Origin: Streptomyces griseoviridis | GTDB taxonomy: Bacteria; Actinomycetota; Actinomycetes; Streptomycetales; Streptomycetaceae | Length of the DNA stretch: 64,000 nt | Direction: 5' to 3' | NCBI GenBank assembly: GCA_014649155.1 | Contig: BMSM01000010.1 | Coordinates: forward strand, 124,001 to 188,000 | Shown: in pieces, positions 41,509-50,269 of the stretch | Position numbering within the stretch: position 1 is the first letter of the stretch | Layout of the letters: every line of letters begins with the position of its first letter | Program-made: the position numbers and the translations under genes | The notes under the pieces: generated by a model | What the model was told of the DNA's origin: nothing | Database searches by the model: none | Seen by the model: the letters and a program-made list of their open reading frames with translations, nothing else

Positions 41509-42185
41509 AGCGCCCCCAGCCGGTAGCCGAGCCCGCGGACCGTGCGCACCACCTGCCGGCCCAGTTTGCGGCGCAGGTAGTAGACGTAGGTGTCGACGAT
41601 GGACGAGGCGGGCGCCTCCTGGAACACCATCCGGCGCAGCTCCGTGCGCGAGTACACCGTGTCGGGCCGGGAGGCCAGCGCCCACAGCAGCGCGAACTCC
41701 CGGGCGGCGAGGGCGATCCGCTCCCCGTCGGGCAGCTCGACCTCGCGGGGGCCGACGTACAGCCGGCCGGCGCCGATCCGCAGGACGTCGGTGACGTCGA
41801 GGGCGCGCCGGCACAGCGCCCGCAGCCGGGCGGAGAGTTCGTCGAGGTCGAACGGTTTGACCAGGTAGTCGTCGGCGCCGGCGTCCAGGCCGTCGACCCG
41901 GTCGTTGACGGTGCCCATCGCCGTCAGCAGCAGCACCGGCGTGCGCACCGCGCGCGAGCGCAGCCGGGCCAGCAGGTCCAGGCCGTCCAGCACCGGCAGC
42001 CGCCGGTCCAGCACCAGCACGTCGTACTGCCGGGTGAGGCCGAGGTGCAGGCCGCGCTGGCCGTCGGTGGCGGCGTCCACCCGGTACCCGTCGTCGCGCA
42101 GCACCTCGGAGAGCATGCCGATCAGCTCGCGGTCGTCCTCGACCAGCAGCAGCCGGCCGGGGTCCCGTCCTTGCCCGTGTGCCAC
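41505..42185 (-). CDS. OmpR-family response regulator
   Basis: The 226-residue protein has a receiver domain (LLLVEDDRELIGMLSEVLRDDG, phospho-Asp in YDVLVLDRRLPVLDGLDLL, LLTAMG, YLVKPFDLDEL) and an OmpR-type winged helix (ALAAREFALLWALASRPDTVYSRTEL, IVDTYVYYLRRKLG, VRTVRGLGYRLG). GTG 42185 follows GAGAGGAGCC. It is co-transcribed with the downstream kinase through a 4-nt overlap and should be phosphorylated by it. The target genes are not evident. Confidence 0.92.
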   Translation of the reverse strand: MAHGQGRDPGRLLLVEDDRELIGMLSEVLRDDGYRVDAATDGQRGLHLGLTRQYDVLVLDRRLPVLDGLDLLARLRSRAVRTPVLLLTAMGTVNDRVDGLDAGADDYLVKPFDLDELSARLRALCRRALDVTDVLRIGAGRLYVGPREVELPDGERIALAAREFALLWALASRPDTVYSRTELRRMVFQEAPASSIVDTYVYYLRRKLGRQVVRTVRGLGYRLGAL

Positions 42186-42492
42186 CGTGCGGCTCCTCTC
42201 GCCCCCGCCTCGAACGTCAACGCCCCCGCGCGCCACGGGAGTTCCGGGACGCGCCACGATGCGGCCGAACGGAGATTCGATCGGCACGATCAAGCTAGCG
42301 CGTAGCCGCGCGCGGAGGGAGAGGCCGGGAACTCCTGTCCGTAATCCGCGCCCCGGGCGGCACGCCGCCCCTGCGCCGCCCGCGCGCCCGCCGGTCCCGC
42401 GCCGCGCCGGCCCGACCGGTGGTGGCCGGAAACCACCGCGACGGGCCGGGGCCCGCCCGTGCGACGCGGCTCCGACGGCCGCGCTGCCCTCC
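42186..42492. other. Intergenic between GH36 gene and two-component operon
   Basis: No gene is supported. A small G+C hairpin (GGGCGG 42355-42360 with CCGCCC 42365-42370) may end the alpha-galactosidase transcript. The promoter of the response-regulator operon should lie in the less G+C-rich part near 42215-42300. Confidence 0.4.
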
Positions 42493-44589
42493 TCACCCCG
42501 CGCGGCGGAAGCGGAACACGGCGGCGTCGAGGTCGCCGCGCAGCCCGGTGCGCAGACCGTGGTGGAGCAGGACCGGCGCCCGGTGGGCACGGCCGGTGTC
42601 CTGGCAGACGTACACCCCGTCCGGGTCCAGGCCGCGCAGCCGCACCGGCGCCGGTTCCGCGCCGAAGGACTGGGTCCGCAGCCACGCCAGCACCACGACC
42701 TCGTCGCCCAGGCTGTACTGGACCGCGCTCGGCCCGTCGCCGTCCGGCGGCAGCAGCCGGTGCAGCCGGCCGCGCTGCACCACCGGCCGTACCTCCTTGT
42801 ACCGGCCGATCCACCCGGCCGCCTCCGCGAGTTCGGCCTCGCTCCACCGGGTGAGGTCCCCGCCGATCCCGAGGACCCCGGCCATCGCGCTGACGAACCG
42901 GAACCGCAGGGAGCTGACCCGGCCGTTCATCTGGTCGTTGGGGCTGTCCGTCACCCAGGCCGCCATCACCCGCGCCGGATGCACCTGGCCGAAACCGTGC
43001 TGGATGGCAAGCCGGTCCGCCGGATCGGTGTTGTCCGAGGTCCACACCTGGTCGGTACGGGAGAGGATGCCCAGGTCGATCCGGCCGCCGCCGCCCGAGC
43101 AGGACTCGAAGGCGACCCCGGGATGAGCGGCCCGCAGCCGGTCCAGGATGCCGTACAGCGCCTCCACGTGCTCGGTCCACAGCCGCTCCGGGAACGCCTC
43201 GCCCGGCCAGCCGGGGTCGGTGAAGGACCGGTTGAAGTCCCACTTCACGTAGTCGATCGGCGCCGACTCCAGCAGCCGGCGCACCTGCTCCTCGACGAAG
43301 GCGGCGACCTCGGGGCGGGCGAGGTTGAGCACCAACTGGTTGCGGAACAGGGTTGGTTCCCGGCCGGGCACGTGCTGCACCCACTCCGGGTGTGCCCGGT
43401 ACAGATCGCTGTCCGGGTTGACCATCTCGGGCTCCACCCAGATGCCGAACCGCATGCCCAGCGCGCGCACCGCACGGGCCAGCGGTGCCAGGCCGCGTGG
43501 GAAGCGGTCCGGGTTCGGGGTCCAGTCGCCGAGCCCGGCCCGGTCGCTGGTGCGCCGCCCGAACCAGCCGTCGTCCACGACGAACAGCTCGACGCCGAGG
43601 GCGGCGGCCCGGCGGGCCAGCGCGAGCTGCCGCTCCTCGTCCACCTCGAACCAGGTCGCCTCCCACGAGTTGTACAGCACCGGCCGGTCCTCGGCCGCCG
43701 ACGGGACGACGTGCGCCAGCTGCCAGGCGTGCCAGGCGGCGCTGGCCCCGCCGAACCCCCCGTCGGACCGCACCCCGGCCAGCACGGGGGTGGTACGGGA
43801 CTCACCGGGGCCGAGCAGCAGCAGCCCGGTGTCGTCGTGCCCCCAGCCGCCGGTCACCTGGACCGCGCCGTCGGGCAGCCGCCGGGTGGCCAGCCGCCAG
43901 CTCCCGGACCAGGCCAGGGCGCAGCCGTACACCTCGCCGTGCTCCTCGGTGGCGGTGCCGTCGGCGTCCAGGGCGACCCACGGCAGATGCGTGTGCCCGG
44001 TGTGGCCGCGGCGGCTGCCGATGGTGTGGGCGCCGTAGGACAGCGGCACCCGCACCAGACGGCTCTCCGCGCCCCAGCGGCCGTGCAGATGGGACAGCCG
44101 CCAGGACGCGCGGACCGGCAGCGTCCAGGTCGCGGAGTCGGCGCGCGGCACCTCCAGGGGTGTGTCCGGTGACGTGTTGGCGACGGTGACCCAGCGCTCC
44201 ACGACGTCGTGGCCCTCGCGCACCCGGTAGTGCAGGGTGAGGTCCAGGCAGGTCAGCGGATCGGCGAAACCGAGGCGCAGTTCGCCGCCGGTCACCTCGA
44301 CGCGGACGTACGACCACCGGGTGCCGCGGACGCCGGGCGAGCGGACGATCAGCGCCGGCTCGGCGAACCGCGCGCCGCCCTCCACCGGGTACTCCTCGTG
44401 ACCGTCCAGCCGGGACTCGAACGACCACTGGGGCAAGGGGAGTCCGGCCAGCTCCGCCAGGTCCGCGAGGGTGATCCGCGGCCCCCAGTGCAGGTGCAGC
44501 AGATGGTCCTCGTCGTCCAGCCGCAGCGCGTAGGAACTGGTCGGGCCGGACAGCAGCCAGCTGCGGCCGTCGGCTCCGGTCTCGATCAT
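42493..44589 (-). CDS. GH36 alpha-galactosidase
   Basis: The 698-residue enzyme is a glycoside hydrolase family 36 alpha-galactosidase. It has an N-terminal beta-sandwich domain (LRLDDEDHLLHLHWGPRI), then a TIM barrel with the catalytic nucleophile Asp in YVKWDFNRSF and the acid/base Asp in TSDNTDPADRL. Also seen are FVVDDGWFGRRTSDRAGLGDW and the substrate-binding ESCSGGGGRIDLGIL, then a C-terminal beta domain. No signal peptide is visible, so it is cytoplasmic and should hydrolyse imported alpha-galactosides such as melibiose or raffinose. No transporter genes are adjacent. ATG 44589 lies about 160 nt from the divergent nuclease gene. Confidence 0.93.
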   Translation of the reverse strand: MIETGADGRSWLLSGPTSSYALRLDDEDHLLHLHWGPRITLADLAELAGLPLPQWSFESRLDGHEEYPVEGGARFAEPALIVRSPGVRGTRWSYVRVEVTGGELRLGFADPLTCLDLTLHYRVREGHDVVERWVTVANTSPDTPLEVPRADSATWTLPVRASWRLSHLHGRWGAESRLVRVPLSYGAHTIGSRRGHTGHTHLPWVALDADGTATEEHGEVYGCALAWSGSWRLATRRLPDGAVQVTGGWGHDDTGLLLLGPGESRTTPVLAGVRSDGGFGGASAAWHAWQLAHVVPSAAEDRPVLYNSWEATWFEVDEERQLALARRAAALGVELFVVDDGWFGRRTSDRAGLGDWTPNPDRFPRGLAPLARAVRALGMRFGIWVEPEMVNPDSDLYRAHPEWVQHVPGREPTLFRNQLVLNLARPEVAAFVEEQVRRLLESAPIDYVKWDFNRSFTDPGWPGEAFPERLWTEHVEALYGILDRLRAAHPGVAFESCSGGGGRIDLGILSRTDQVWTSDNTDPADRLAIQHGFGQVHPARVMAAWVTDSPNDQMNGRVSSLRFRFVSAMAGVLGIGGDLTRWSEAELAEAAGWIGRYKEVRPVVQRGRLHRLLPPDGDGPSAVQYSLGDEVVVLAWLRTQSFGAEPAPVRLRGLDPDGVYVCQDTGRAHRAPVLLHHGLRTGLRGDLDAAVFRFRRAG

Positions 44590-44752
44590 CGGGGCTCCCC
44601 TTCGGTGGGTGGCGGGGGCGCGCGGCCCGGTGCGGTCCGGCGCGCCTCAAGTGTCCGTGACGATCACGGCGGCCGGGCGGCACCTTAAGGGCGGCGATCT
44701 TGGGCAGGCGGAGTGAAGTGATCTTCGTCGTCGCCCTGTGGAAGGGAGCGCA

Positions 44753-45526
44753 ATGACCGTACCCACGCGCCCTGTTCGTCGCGCGGACCGCGAGCGCCGC
44801 TTCGACCTGCGCGCGACCGCCCTGTTCTTCCTCTTCCTCGCGGTGCTCCTCTGCGCCCTGGCCTTCCTGGTCCGCACCCTCACCCGGACCGCCGGACAGC
44901 GGCCCGTGTGGGCCCTCTCGCTCCTTCTGGTGACGGCCGCGACCGTCTGGCTCTGCCGCTCCCGGCGCCGCCGCCGCGCCGCCGCCGGGTACGCGCGCCG
45001 CGCCACCCTGGCCCTGGAGGAGGCGGCCGAACGGGCCTCCGACAGCCTCGGCGAACTCGGCACGCCCGAACGGACGGTGGAGTACGCGGCAGTGCCCGCG
45101 CCCGCCGTCGACACCGTGCGGCTGGGGGAAGCACCCGAGGAGTACGTCGAACTGGACCCCGACGACTTCGAACACGCCGTGGCCGGCCTCTGCGCCCGCG
45201 ACGAGTGCCGGTCGGTGGAAGTGGTCGGCGGCGCCGGTGACCTGGGCGCCGACGTCATAGCGGTCACCTCCGACGGGCGGCGGGTCGTCGTCCAGTGCAA
45301 GCGCTACGGCGACGGCCACCGGGTCGGCTCCCAGGACCTCCAGCGCTTCGGCGGGACCTGCTTCACCGTCCACGAGGCCGACGTCGCGGTCCTGGTCACC
45401 ACCAGCGACTTCACCGCGCCCGCCCTGGAGTACGCCCGGCAGTGCGGCATAGTCTGCGTCGACGGCGAGGCCCTGACCGCCTGGCACGACCGCACCGGGC
45501 CCGCGCCCTGGGCGCTCACCGGATGA
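44753..45526 (+). CDS. Membrane-anchored Mrr-type restriction endonuclease
   Basis: The 257-residue protein has two N-terminal membrane helices (ATALFFLFLAVLLCALAFLV and VWALSLLLVTAATVWLC), a basic loop and linker, and a C-terminal Mrr_cat PD-(D/E)xK nuclease domain. The catalytic residues appear as Asp in GADVIAV and QCK in VVVQCKRY, with FEHAVAGLCARDE as the leading helix and ALEYARQCGIVCVDGEAL as the end of the core. Mrr enzymes cut methylated foreign DNA. The membrane anchor would place the nuclease at the cell envelope, where DNA enters. ATG 44753 follows GAAGGGA. It is a solitary gene without a methyltransferase partner. Confidence 0.87.
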   Translation: MTVPTRPVRRADRERRFDLRATALFFLFLAVLLCALAFLVRTLTRTAGQRPVWALSLLLVTAATVWLCRSRRRRRAAAGYARRATLALEEAAERASDSLGELGTPERTVEYAAVPAPAVDTVRLGEAPEEYVELDPDDFEHAVAGLCARDECRSVEVVGGAGDLGADVIAVTSDGRRVVVQCKRYGDGHRVGSQDLQRFGGTCFTVHEADVAVLVTTSDFTAPALEYARQCGIVCVDGEALTAWHDRTGPAPWALTG

Positions 45527-45701
45527 CCCCACCCCCCTCCGCCCCTGTCCGGGTTTCCGGTCCCGACCGCCCGATGGGATGAACAGCCCGCACACGCGTT
45601 ACCGGCGGCCCGGCCCGGCCGGTTGAACAGACGCGCGCGACGCGTCGGGACGACGGCCAGGGACGAAGCACCGCGGTGTCGGCCGCGGGCGGAACGGTAC
45701 G

Positions 45702-46271
45702 GTGACAGTGACCACGACAGAGCGGACGGCCGGGTTCGCCCCCCGGGACCGCGCGGACGCCATCGACGGGTTCGCCTGCCCCGCCACCCGGCTGCTGCTC
45801 GCCGGCGACGGCCTCACCACCACTTCCCTGGAAGCCTGGGCGAGAGCCCCGCTGCGCATCGGGACCCTGGAGTGCCGGGTGCGCGGCGGCCGGGACGCAC
45901 CGGTCGCCCCGGCCGCGGCGGTGCTCGGCGACCGGGACCGCTTCCTGGTCCGCGGCAGCACCCTGGCCGACCCGGCCGGAACGGTGTGGTCGGCCAACGA
46001 CGTCGTCGCCCGCCTGGACCTGGACGAGCGGATCAACGCCTGCCTGCGGGGCACCGCCGCCCTGGGACCCGCGCTGCACCGGGCGGGTGTCCGCGGCCGG
46101 CGCTCCCTGCTCGCCGTCGGCCGGACACCGTGGCCGCTCGCCCCGGCACCGGTCGCCGCGGCCTACCGCGTCTGCCTGCTGCGGCACGGCACGGAACCCC
46201 TCGCCGTGGTCCGGGAGATCTTCAACCCCGCCCTGATCGACCCGCGCCCGCTGACCGGGGGAGCCCGGTGA
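45702..46271 (+). CDS. Chorismate-lyase-like (DUF98/UbiC-fold) protein
   Basis: The 189-residue protein resembles the DUF98 branch of chorismate pyruvate-lyases. It shows CPATRLLLAGDGLTTTSLEAWARAPLRIGTLECRV, which in the family carries the substrate-binding basic residues. A central VVARLDLDERI strand and the closing REIFNPALI follow. Family enzymes convert chorismate to 4-hydroxybenzoate and pyruvate. The gene overlaps the next, a 4-hydroxybenzoate hydroxylase-type gene, by 4 nt (GTGA), which supports this function independently of the weak sequence match. GTG 45702 or GTG 45708 may start it. Confidence 0.65.
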   Translation: MTVTTTERTAGFAPRDRADAIDGFACPATRLLLAGDGLTTTSLEAWARAPLRIGTLECRVRGGRDAPVAPAAAVLGDRDRFLVRGSTLADPAGTVWSANDVVARLDLDERINACLRGTAALGPALHRAGVRGRRSLLAVGRTPWPLAPAPVAAAYRVCLLRHGTEPLAVVREIFNPALIDPRPLTGGAR

Positions 46272-47479
46272 GCCGCCGGCTGACCGCGCAGGTCGGCATC
46301 GTCGGCGCGGGCCCGGCGGGGCTGGTCGCGGCCTGTGTGCTCGGCCGGGCCGGGATCGACGTCCTGCTGCTGGAGAAGGAATCCCGGGCGGAGATCGAGG
46401 GACGGGCCAGGGCCGGCCTGGTGGAACACCGCGTCGTGGAGTACCTGACGGACCGCGGCCTGGCCGACGGCATGCTGGCGGACGGGGTCCGCCACGGCTG
46501 GTGCGACATGGTCTGCGAGGGCCGGCGCCGGCGGATCGACTACGCCGCCCTGTCCGGCGGCTTCGCCCACCGGGTGTACCCCCAGCAGGCGCTGGTGCGC
46601 GATCTCGTCGCCCGCGCGGAGGCGGCCGGCTCCCCGCCCCGCTTCGGTCACGCGGTGCGCGCCGTCACCGACGTCCGGGACCGGCCGCGCCTGGTCGCAG
46701 ACGGCCTGGAGGCCGTCTGCGACTACGTGCTCTGCTGCGACGGCCCCGCCTCCCTCGCCGAGGACCTGGCCCCCGGCACGGCACGGGGCTTCCGCTACCC
46801 CTACGACTGGCTCACCGCCCTGGTCCGCGTCGACCGCCCCGTCGAGGGCGTGGTGTACGCGGTCCACGCGGACGGCTTCGCCGGGCTGATGCCGCGCACC
46901 GGCCACCGTGCCCGCCTCTACCTCCAGGTGCCGTGCGAGGACCGGGCCGAGTACTGGGACGCCGAGCGCGTCCGGGCGGCGTTCCGGACCCGGACCGGCG
47001 CCGTGGCCGACGGACTGCCCGCCGTCGGCGAGATCCTCCAGTCCGGGGTGCTGCGCATGCGCGGCATGGTCCGCGACCGGCCGCGGGTGGGCCGGGTCCT
47101 GCTCGCCGGGGACGCCGCCCACGTACTGACCCCCAGCGGGGCGAAGGGGCTGAACCTCGCCGTGGCCGACGCCGCCGACGCGGCCCACGCCCTCGTCTCC
47201 CTCCTCCGCGACGGCAGTCCCACCGCCCTGGCCGGATATGTCCGGCGGCGGGTCACCGAGGCGTGGCAGGTGCAGGAGTTCTCCGACCGGCTGCTCACCC
47301 TGCTGCACCTGCCCGAGGGCGCCGGAGCCGACCCCCGTTTCCTGCTGCGGCTGCGGCGCGAGCGCATGCGCCACCTCGGCCGGCCGGGGCCGCGCGCGGC
47401 GGCCTTCGCGCACTGGTACGCCGGGTCCGGCCGGGACGCCGATCCGCGCGGCCCGCTCACGCCGGGTCCGGGCGACTGA
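46268..47479 (+). CDS. pobA: 4-hydroxybenzoate 3-monooxygenase (PobA-type FAD hydroxylase)
   Basis: The 403-residue group A flavin hydroxylase has the FAD motif VGIVGAGPAGLVAACVLGRAGIDVLLLEKES and RARAGLVEHRVVEYL, a region that in PobA binds pyridine nucleotide. YVLCCDGPAS and the second FAD motif VLLAGDAAHVLTPSGAKGLNLAVADAADAA are also seen. PobA converts 4-hydroxybenzoate with NAD(P)H and O2 to protocatechuate. Translational coupling to a chorismate-lyase-like gene suggests the pair makes 3,4-dihydroxybenzoate from chorismate for biosynthesis rather than for catabolism; no ring-cleavage genes are nearby. A strong hairpin follows. Confidence 0.88.
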   Translation: MSRRLTAQVGIVGAGPAGLVAACVLGRAGIDVLLLEKESRAEIEGRARAGLVEHRVVEYLTDRGLADGMLADGVRHGWCDMVCEGRRRRIDYAALSGGFAHRVYPQQALVRDLVARAEAAGSPPRFGHAVRAVTDVRDRPRLVADGLEAVCDYVLCCDGPASLAEDLAPGTARGFRYPYDWLTALVRVDRPVEGVVYAVHADGFAGLMPRTGHRARLYLQVPCEDRAEYWDAERVRAAFRTRTGAVADGLPAVGEILQSGVLRMRGMVRDRPRVGRVLLAGDAAHVLTPSGAKGLNLAVADAADAAHALVSLLRDGSPTALAGYVRRRVTEAWQVQEFSDRLLTLLHLPEGAGADPRFLLRLRRERMRHLGRPGPRAAAFAHWYAGSGRDADPRGPLTPGPGD

Positions 47480-47554
47480 CCGGACGGGCCGAGTTTTCGG
47501 CCAGAAGGGACAGAACGGAACGCTCGCCATCCCCTGTATGCCACACTGACCCGA

Positions 47555-47586
47555 GGCCCGCCGCGCATCCCCCGTCGCGGCGGGCC
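47555..47586. terminator. Hairpin terminator between convergent genes
   Basis: GGCCCGCCGCG (47555-47565) pairs perfectly with CGCGGCGGGCC (47576-47586) over a 10-nt loop, 75 nt after the pobA stop and before the end of the facing small membrane gene. Confidence 0.75.
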
Positions 47587-47653
47587 GTCTTCCTGCCCGG
47601 CCGGCGGTCAACCGCTCCGTCGTGGGCCCGCGTCCCCGGGCGGCCGGCCCGCC

Positions 47654-47968
47654 TCACGCCGCCTTGTCCCAGCCGGCGGGGAGGTCCTCCTCGTCCGGCG
47701 GGCGCCGCGCGGCCTTCTCACGGGCGCGCAGGACGGCCCAGGCGAGGGCGGAGGCGCCGGTGAGGTACCAGGGCAGCGGCCACACGGCGGGCCACCACGG
47801 TGTTCCGGGGGCGAGGACGAGATCGGCGGCTGCGGAGGCCATGGCGGCGGCGAGGCTCCAGCACAGGGCGCGACCGGCCCATCGGACGGCGAGGGCGAGC
47901 CGGCGCGGGGCGCGGGAACGGCGGCGGGTGGAACCGGAACAGGGCGCGCGTCCGCCCACTGCGTTCAT
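47654..47968 (-). CDS. Small two-helix membrane protein
   Basis: The 104-residue protein has a basic N-terminus, then hydrophobic segments (AGRALCWSLAAAMASAAADLVLA and WWPAVWPLPWYLTGASALAWAVL) and an acidic tail EEDLPAGWDKAA. ATG 47968 follows GAAGGACG. No family is recognised; similar small membrane proteins of unknown role are scattered in Streptomyces genomes. Confidence 0.6.
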   Translation of the reverse strand: MNAVGGRAPCSGSTRRRSRAPRRLALAVRWAGRALCWSLAAAMASAAADLVLAPGTPWWPAVWPLPWYLTGASALAWAVLRAREKAARRPPDEEDLPAGWDKAA

Positions 47969-48460
47969 CGGGAACGTCCTTCACAGCCAGGGAGGTTGCC
48001 GCGGGCTGGGGGACCACGCATGCGGAACGGGGAAAGTGTGCCTGCCCGGGCGCCGTATCCACAGACGCCCCACATGGCCACCAAGTCCTCTGAGACAACT
48101 TCTCCGGCCGGTCCCCGCCCGCCGTGACCGGCGCTGACGGCTGGGGAGCGCCGTCCGGGCGGGGAGCGGGCGGGCTCAAAAGTGGCCGGAAAGAGACGGT
48201 CGCTGACCTGGCATTCCGTGAAAAGGGCCAGGTCAGAAGGTTTCGGTCAGGGTATCTGCCGGACCGGGCGGCGGAATCGTCCGTTCCCCCTGCTCGGCGC
48301 GGTGGTTCGGGTGCCTACGCCCCGGTTTGGCGGAGGGAAGCGGCGGGGCTGATTCCGGCCCGCATGAAACGCTTACGGGTGCCTTGAGACGCAGTCGTGA
48401 GCGTCATGCCATGGGGGCCGTGTCGCGAAGCCCGGTGCGCGCCCGGTCTGGCAGGATGCG
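47969..48460. other. Intergenic with a long-loop hairpin, no supported gene
   Basis: CTGACCTGGC (48203-48212) pairs with GCCAGGTCAG (48227-48236) across a 14-nt A-rich loop, a likely transcriptional or regulatory hairpin. The stretch 48180-48260 is lower in G+C than its surroundings. No ORF with recognisable features was found. Confidence 0.45.
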
Positions 48461-48576
48461 CCACCGCCACCGCCACCGCCACCGCCACCGCCACCGCCAC
48501 CGCCACCGCCGCCGTGACCGCCGCCGTCACCGTGACCGCCGCCGCCACCGCCGCAGTCACCGCAGTCACCGCCACC
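48461..48576 (+). repeat. CCACCG hexanucleotide array
   Basis: Eight perfect CCACCG units (48461-48508) are followed by about ten degenerate units (CCGCCG, TGACCG, TCACCG) to about 48576, ending just before the ribosome site of the histidine phosphatase gene. A plus-strand frame through it would give an Ala-Thr repeat in phase with that gene, but the ribosome site favours the later ATG. The array is prone to slippage. Confidence 0.9.
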
Positions 48577-48597
48577 AGCCGACAGGAGGCCCGTCGT

Positions 48598-49371
48598 ATG
48601 GTCCAGCGAGACCCCGTCCCGCCGTCCGGCCCCCGTGCCGTCCTCGTCCCGCCCTGCCCCCTGGGCGCGTTGTGGGCGGTGCGGCATGGGGAGAGCACGG
48701 CGAACGCCGCCTTCGCCGAGGCCGAGCGCTCCGGCCGGGCAGCCCGGCCGGTGCCCGGACGCGACCGTGACGTCCCGCTGACCGCCACCGGCGCCGCCCA
48801 GGCCCGGGCGCTGGGCCGCTGGCTGGCCGACCGGGAGCCGGCCACCGGGCCGGACCTGGTGGTGTGCTCGCCCTACCGTCGCGCCCGGCAGACCTGGGAC
48901 GGCATGGCCGACACCGCCGCCGGGGCCCGCGGGGCGTCGCTGCCGGTGCTGGTCGACGAACGGCTGCGGGACCGCGAGACGGGCGTCCACGAACTCTGGC
49001 CCCCCGCCCTGCTGCGGGAGCGGGCCCCCGAGGAGGCGGCGCGCCGGGAGCGGGTGGGGGAGTGGTGGTACCGGCCGCCCGGCGGCGAGGCCCTGACCGA
49101 TGTGGCGGTGCGGGTGGGCCAGTTCGTCACCGACCTCGGGGCCGCGGCCCCCGGCCGCCGGGTCCTGCTGGTGGCGCACGACGCGGTGGTCGTCGCCCTG
49201 CGCCAGGTGCTGGCCGGGATCGGGGCGGAGGCGCCGGACCGGGTGCCGCCCGTGCCGAACGCCTCCGTCTCGCACTGGCGCGACGACGGGCACGGCCGGC
49301 TCCGGCTCGCCGTGTGGGGCGGCACGGACCACCTCGGCCCCGCCCGTCCCCCCGCGCCGGACGGAGGCTGA
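48598..49371 (+). CDS. Histidine phosphatase superfamily (phosphoglycerate-mutase-like) protein
   Basis: The 257-residue protein has the phospho-His motif LWAVRHGESTANAAFAEA (RHGE), the PLTATGAAQARALGRWL and CSPYRRARQTWD segments, and the second catalytic His in VLLVAHDAVVVALRQVLAG. It should dephosphorylate a small metabolite. ATG 48598 follows CAGGAGG; a longer in-frame version would read through the hexamer array as an Ala-Thr-rich N-terminus and is less likely. The substrate is unknown. Confidence 0.87.
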   Translation: MVQRDPVPPSGPRAVLVPPCPLGALWAVRHGESTANAAFAEAERSGRAARPVPGRDRDVPLTATGAAQARALGRWLADREPATGPDLVVCSPYRRARQTWDGMADTAAGARGASLPVLVDERLRDRETGVHELWPPALLRERAPEEAARRERVGEWWYRPPGGEALTDVAVRVGQFVTDLGAAAPGRRVLLVAHDAVVVALRQVLAGIGAEAPDRVPPVPNASVSHWRDDGHGRLRLAVWGGTDHLGPARPPAPDGG

Positions 49372-49399
49372 CGCCCCCGCCGCCCGGCGTCGGGCGTCA
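49369..49399. terminator. Compact hairpin overlapping both convergent stop codons
   Basis: TGACGCCC (49369-49376) pairs with GGGCGTCA (49392-49399). The arms include the stop codons of the phosphatase and the facing SGNH-esterase gene, so one hairpin could end both transcripts. Confidence 0.5.
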
Positions 49400-50269
49400 G
49401 CCGAGGCCCAGGGCGTCCATGGCGTGCTCGGCCATCCGCCGCTCCCCGAGGGCGTTGGGGTGGACGGGCACGAGGCTGTCGCCGAAGAGCAGCGGCTCGA
49501 TCCACCGGGTGCCGCGCGCCGCGCACGCGTCGTGCCCCTCGGAGACCCGCGCGAAGTCCACGAAGACGGCACCCGTCTCCTCGGCGGCGCGCCGCACGGC
49601 CGCGTTGAGCCGCGCCTGGATGCCGCGGAGGTAGGGCACGTCCCCCTGGGCGACGGGCAACTTGACGAAACAGGACGGGTCGGCGGCGGCCGGCATGATC
49701 CAGGGATAGCCGAGCGCCGCCACCGTCGCGCCGGGAGCCTCGGCCCGGACGGCGTTCAGGGCCGCCTTCAGCGCCGGGTAGGTGTTCGCCTCGATCTCGT
49801 CCTCGAACCGGCTGCCGTACCGGTCCTTGCAGGGGCTGCCCTTCCCGCCGCTGAGCAGGCCCGCGGTACCGCAGGAGGTGACCGCGTTGATGAAGGTGCC
49901 GTTGTCGTTGCCGCCGATCGTCAGCGTCACCAGATCGGTGCCGGCGCCGAGGGCGTCCACCTGAGGGGCGACACCCGGGTACTGGGCCTGCGTGAAGTGC
50001 GAGGTCTGCGCGGCTCCGCAGGTCACGTCCGTGAGCCGGGCGCCCGTCGCCGAGGCGATGACATGGGGGTAGTTGGCGGTGGAGCGCAGACAGAGCAGAT
50101 TGCTCGGGTCCACGGGCAGGACCCCCGATCCGGCACTGTAACTGTCGCCCAGGGCCACGTAGTCGAGCGGTTCGGCGGCGTGCGCGGCGGCACCGGTGAA
50201 GCTCAGCGCCAGGGCACCGGCCACGGCTGCTGTCGAGGCCATGACACGTCTCAGGGCGTGCTTCGGCAT
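49397..50269 (-). CDS. Secreted SGNH/GDSL esterase (lipase)
   Basis: The 290-residue precursor has a Sec signal peptide (MPKHALRRVMASTAAVAGALALSFTGAAAHAAEP, cleavage likely after AHA). The mature enzyme shows block I YVALGDSYSAGSG with the catalytic Ser, block III TIGGNDNG and a C-terminal VPVHPNALGE with the catalytic His. Cys pairs resemble those of extracellular Streptomyces GDSL lipases. It should hydrolyse esters outside the cell. ATG 50269 follows GAAGAGGGAT. Confidence 0.9.
   Translation of the reverse strand: MPKHALRRVMASTAAVAGALALSFTGAAAHAAEPLDYVALGDSYSAGSGVLPVDPSNLLCLRSTANYPHVIASATGARLTDVTCGAAQTSHFTQAQYPGVAPQVDALGAGTDLVTLTIGGNDNGTFINAVTSCGTAGLLSGGKGSPCKDRYGSRFEDEIEANTYPALKAALNAVRAEAPGATVAALGYPWIMPAAADPSCFVKLPVAQGDVPYLRGIQARLNAAVRRAAEETGAVFVDFARVSEGHDACAARGTRWIEPLLFGDSLVPVHPNALGERRMAEHAMDALGLG

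Noticed and set aside
48461..48576. Possible CRISPR array or coding Ala-Thr/Arg-His/Val-Ala repeat
   Set aside because: The unit is 6 bp with no spacers, so it is not CRISPR. The ribosome site and conserved domain start of the phosphatase gene lie after the array, so a coding role is unlikely.
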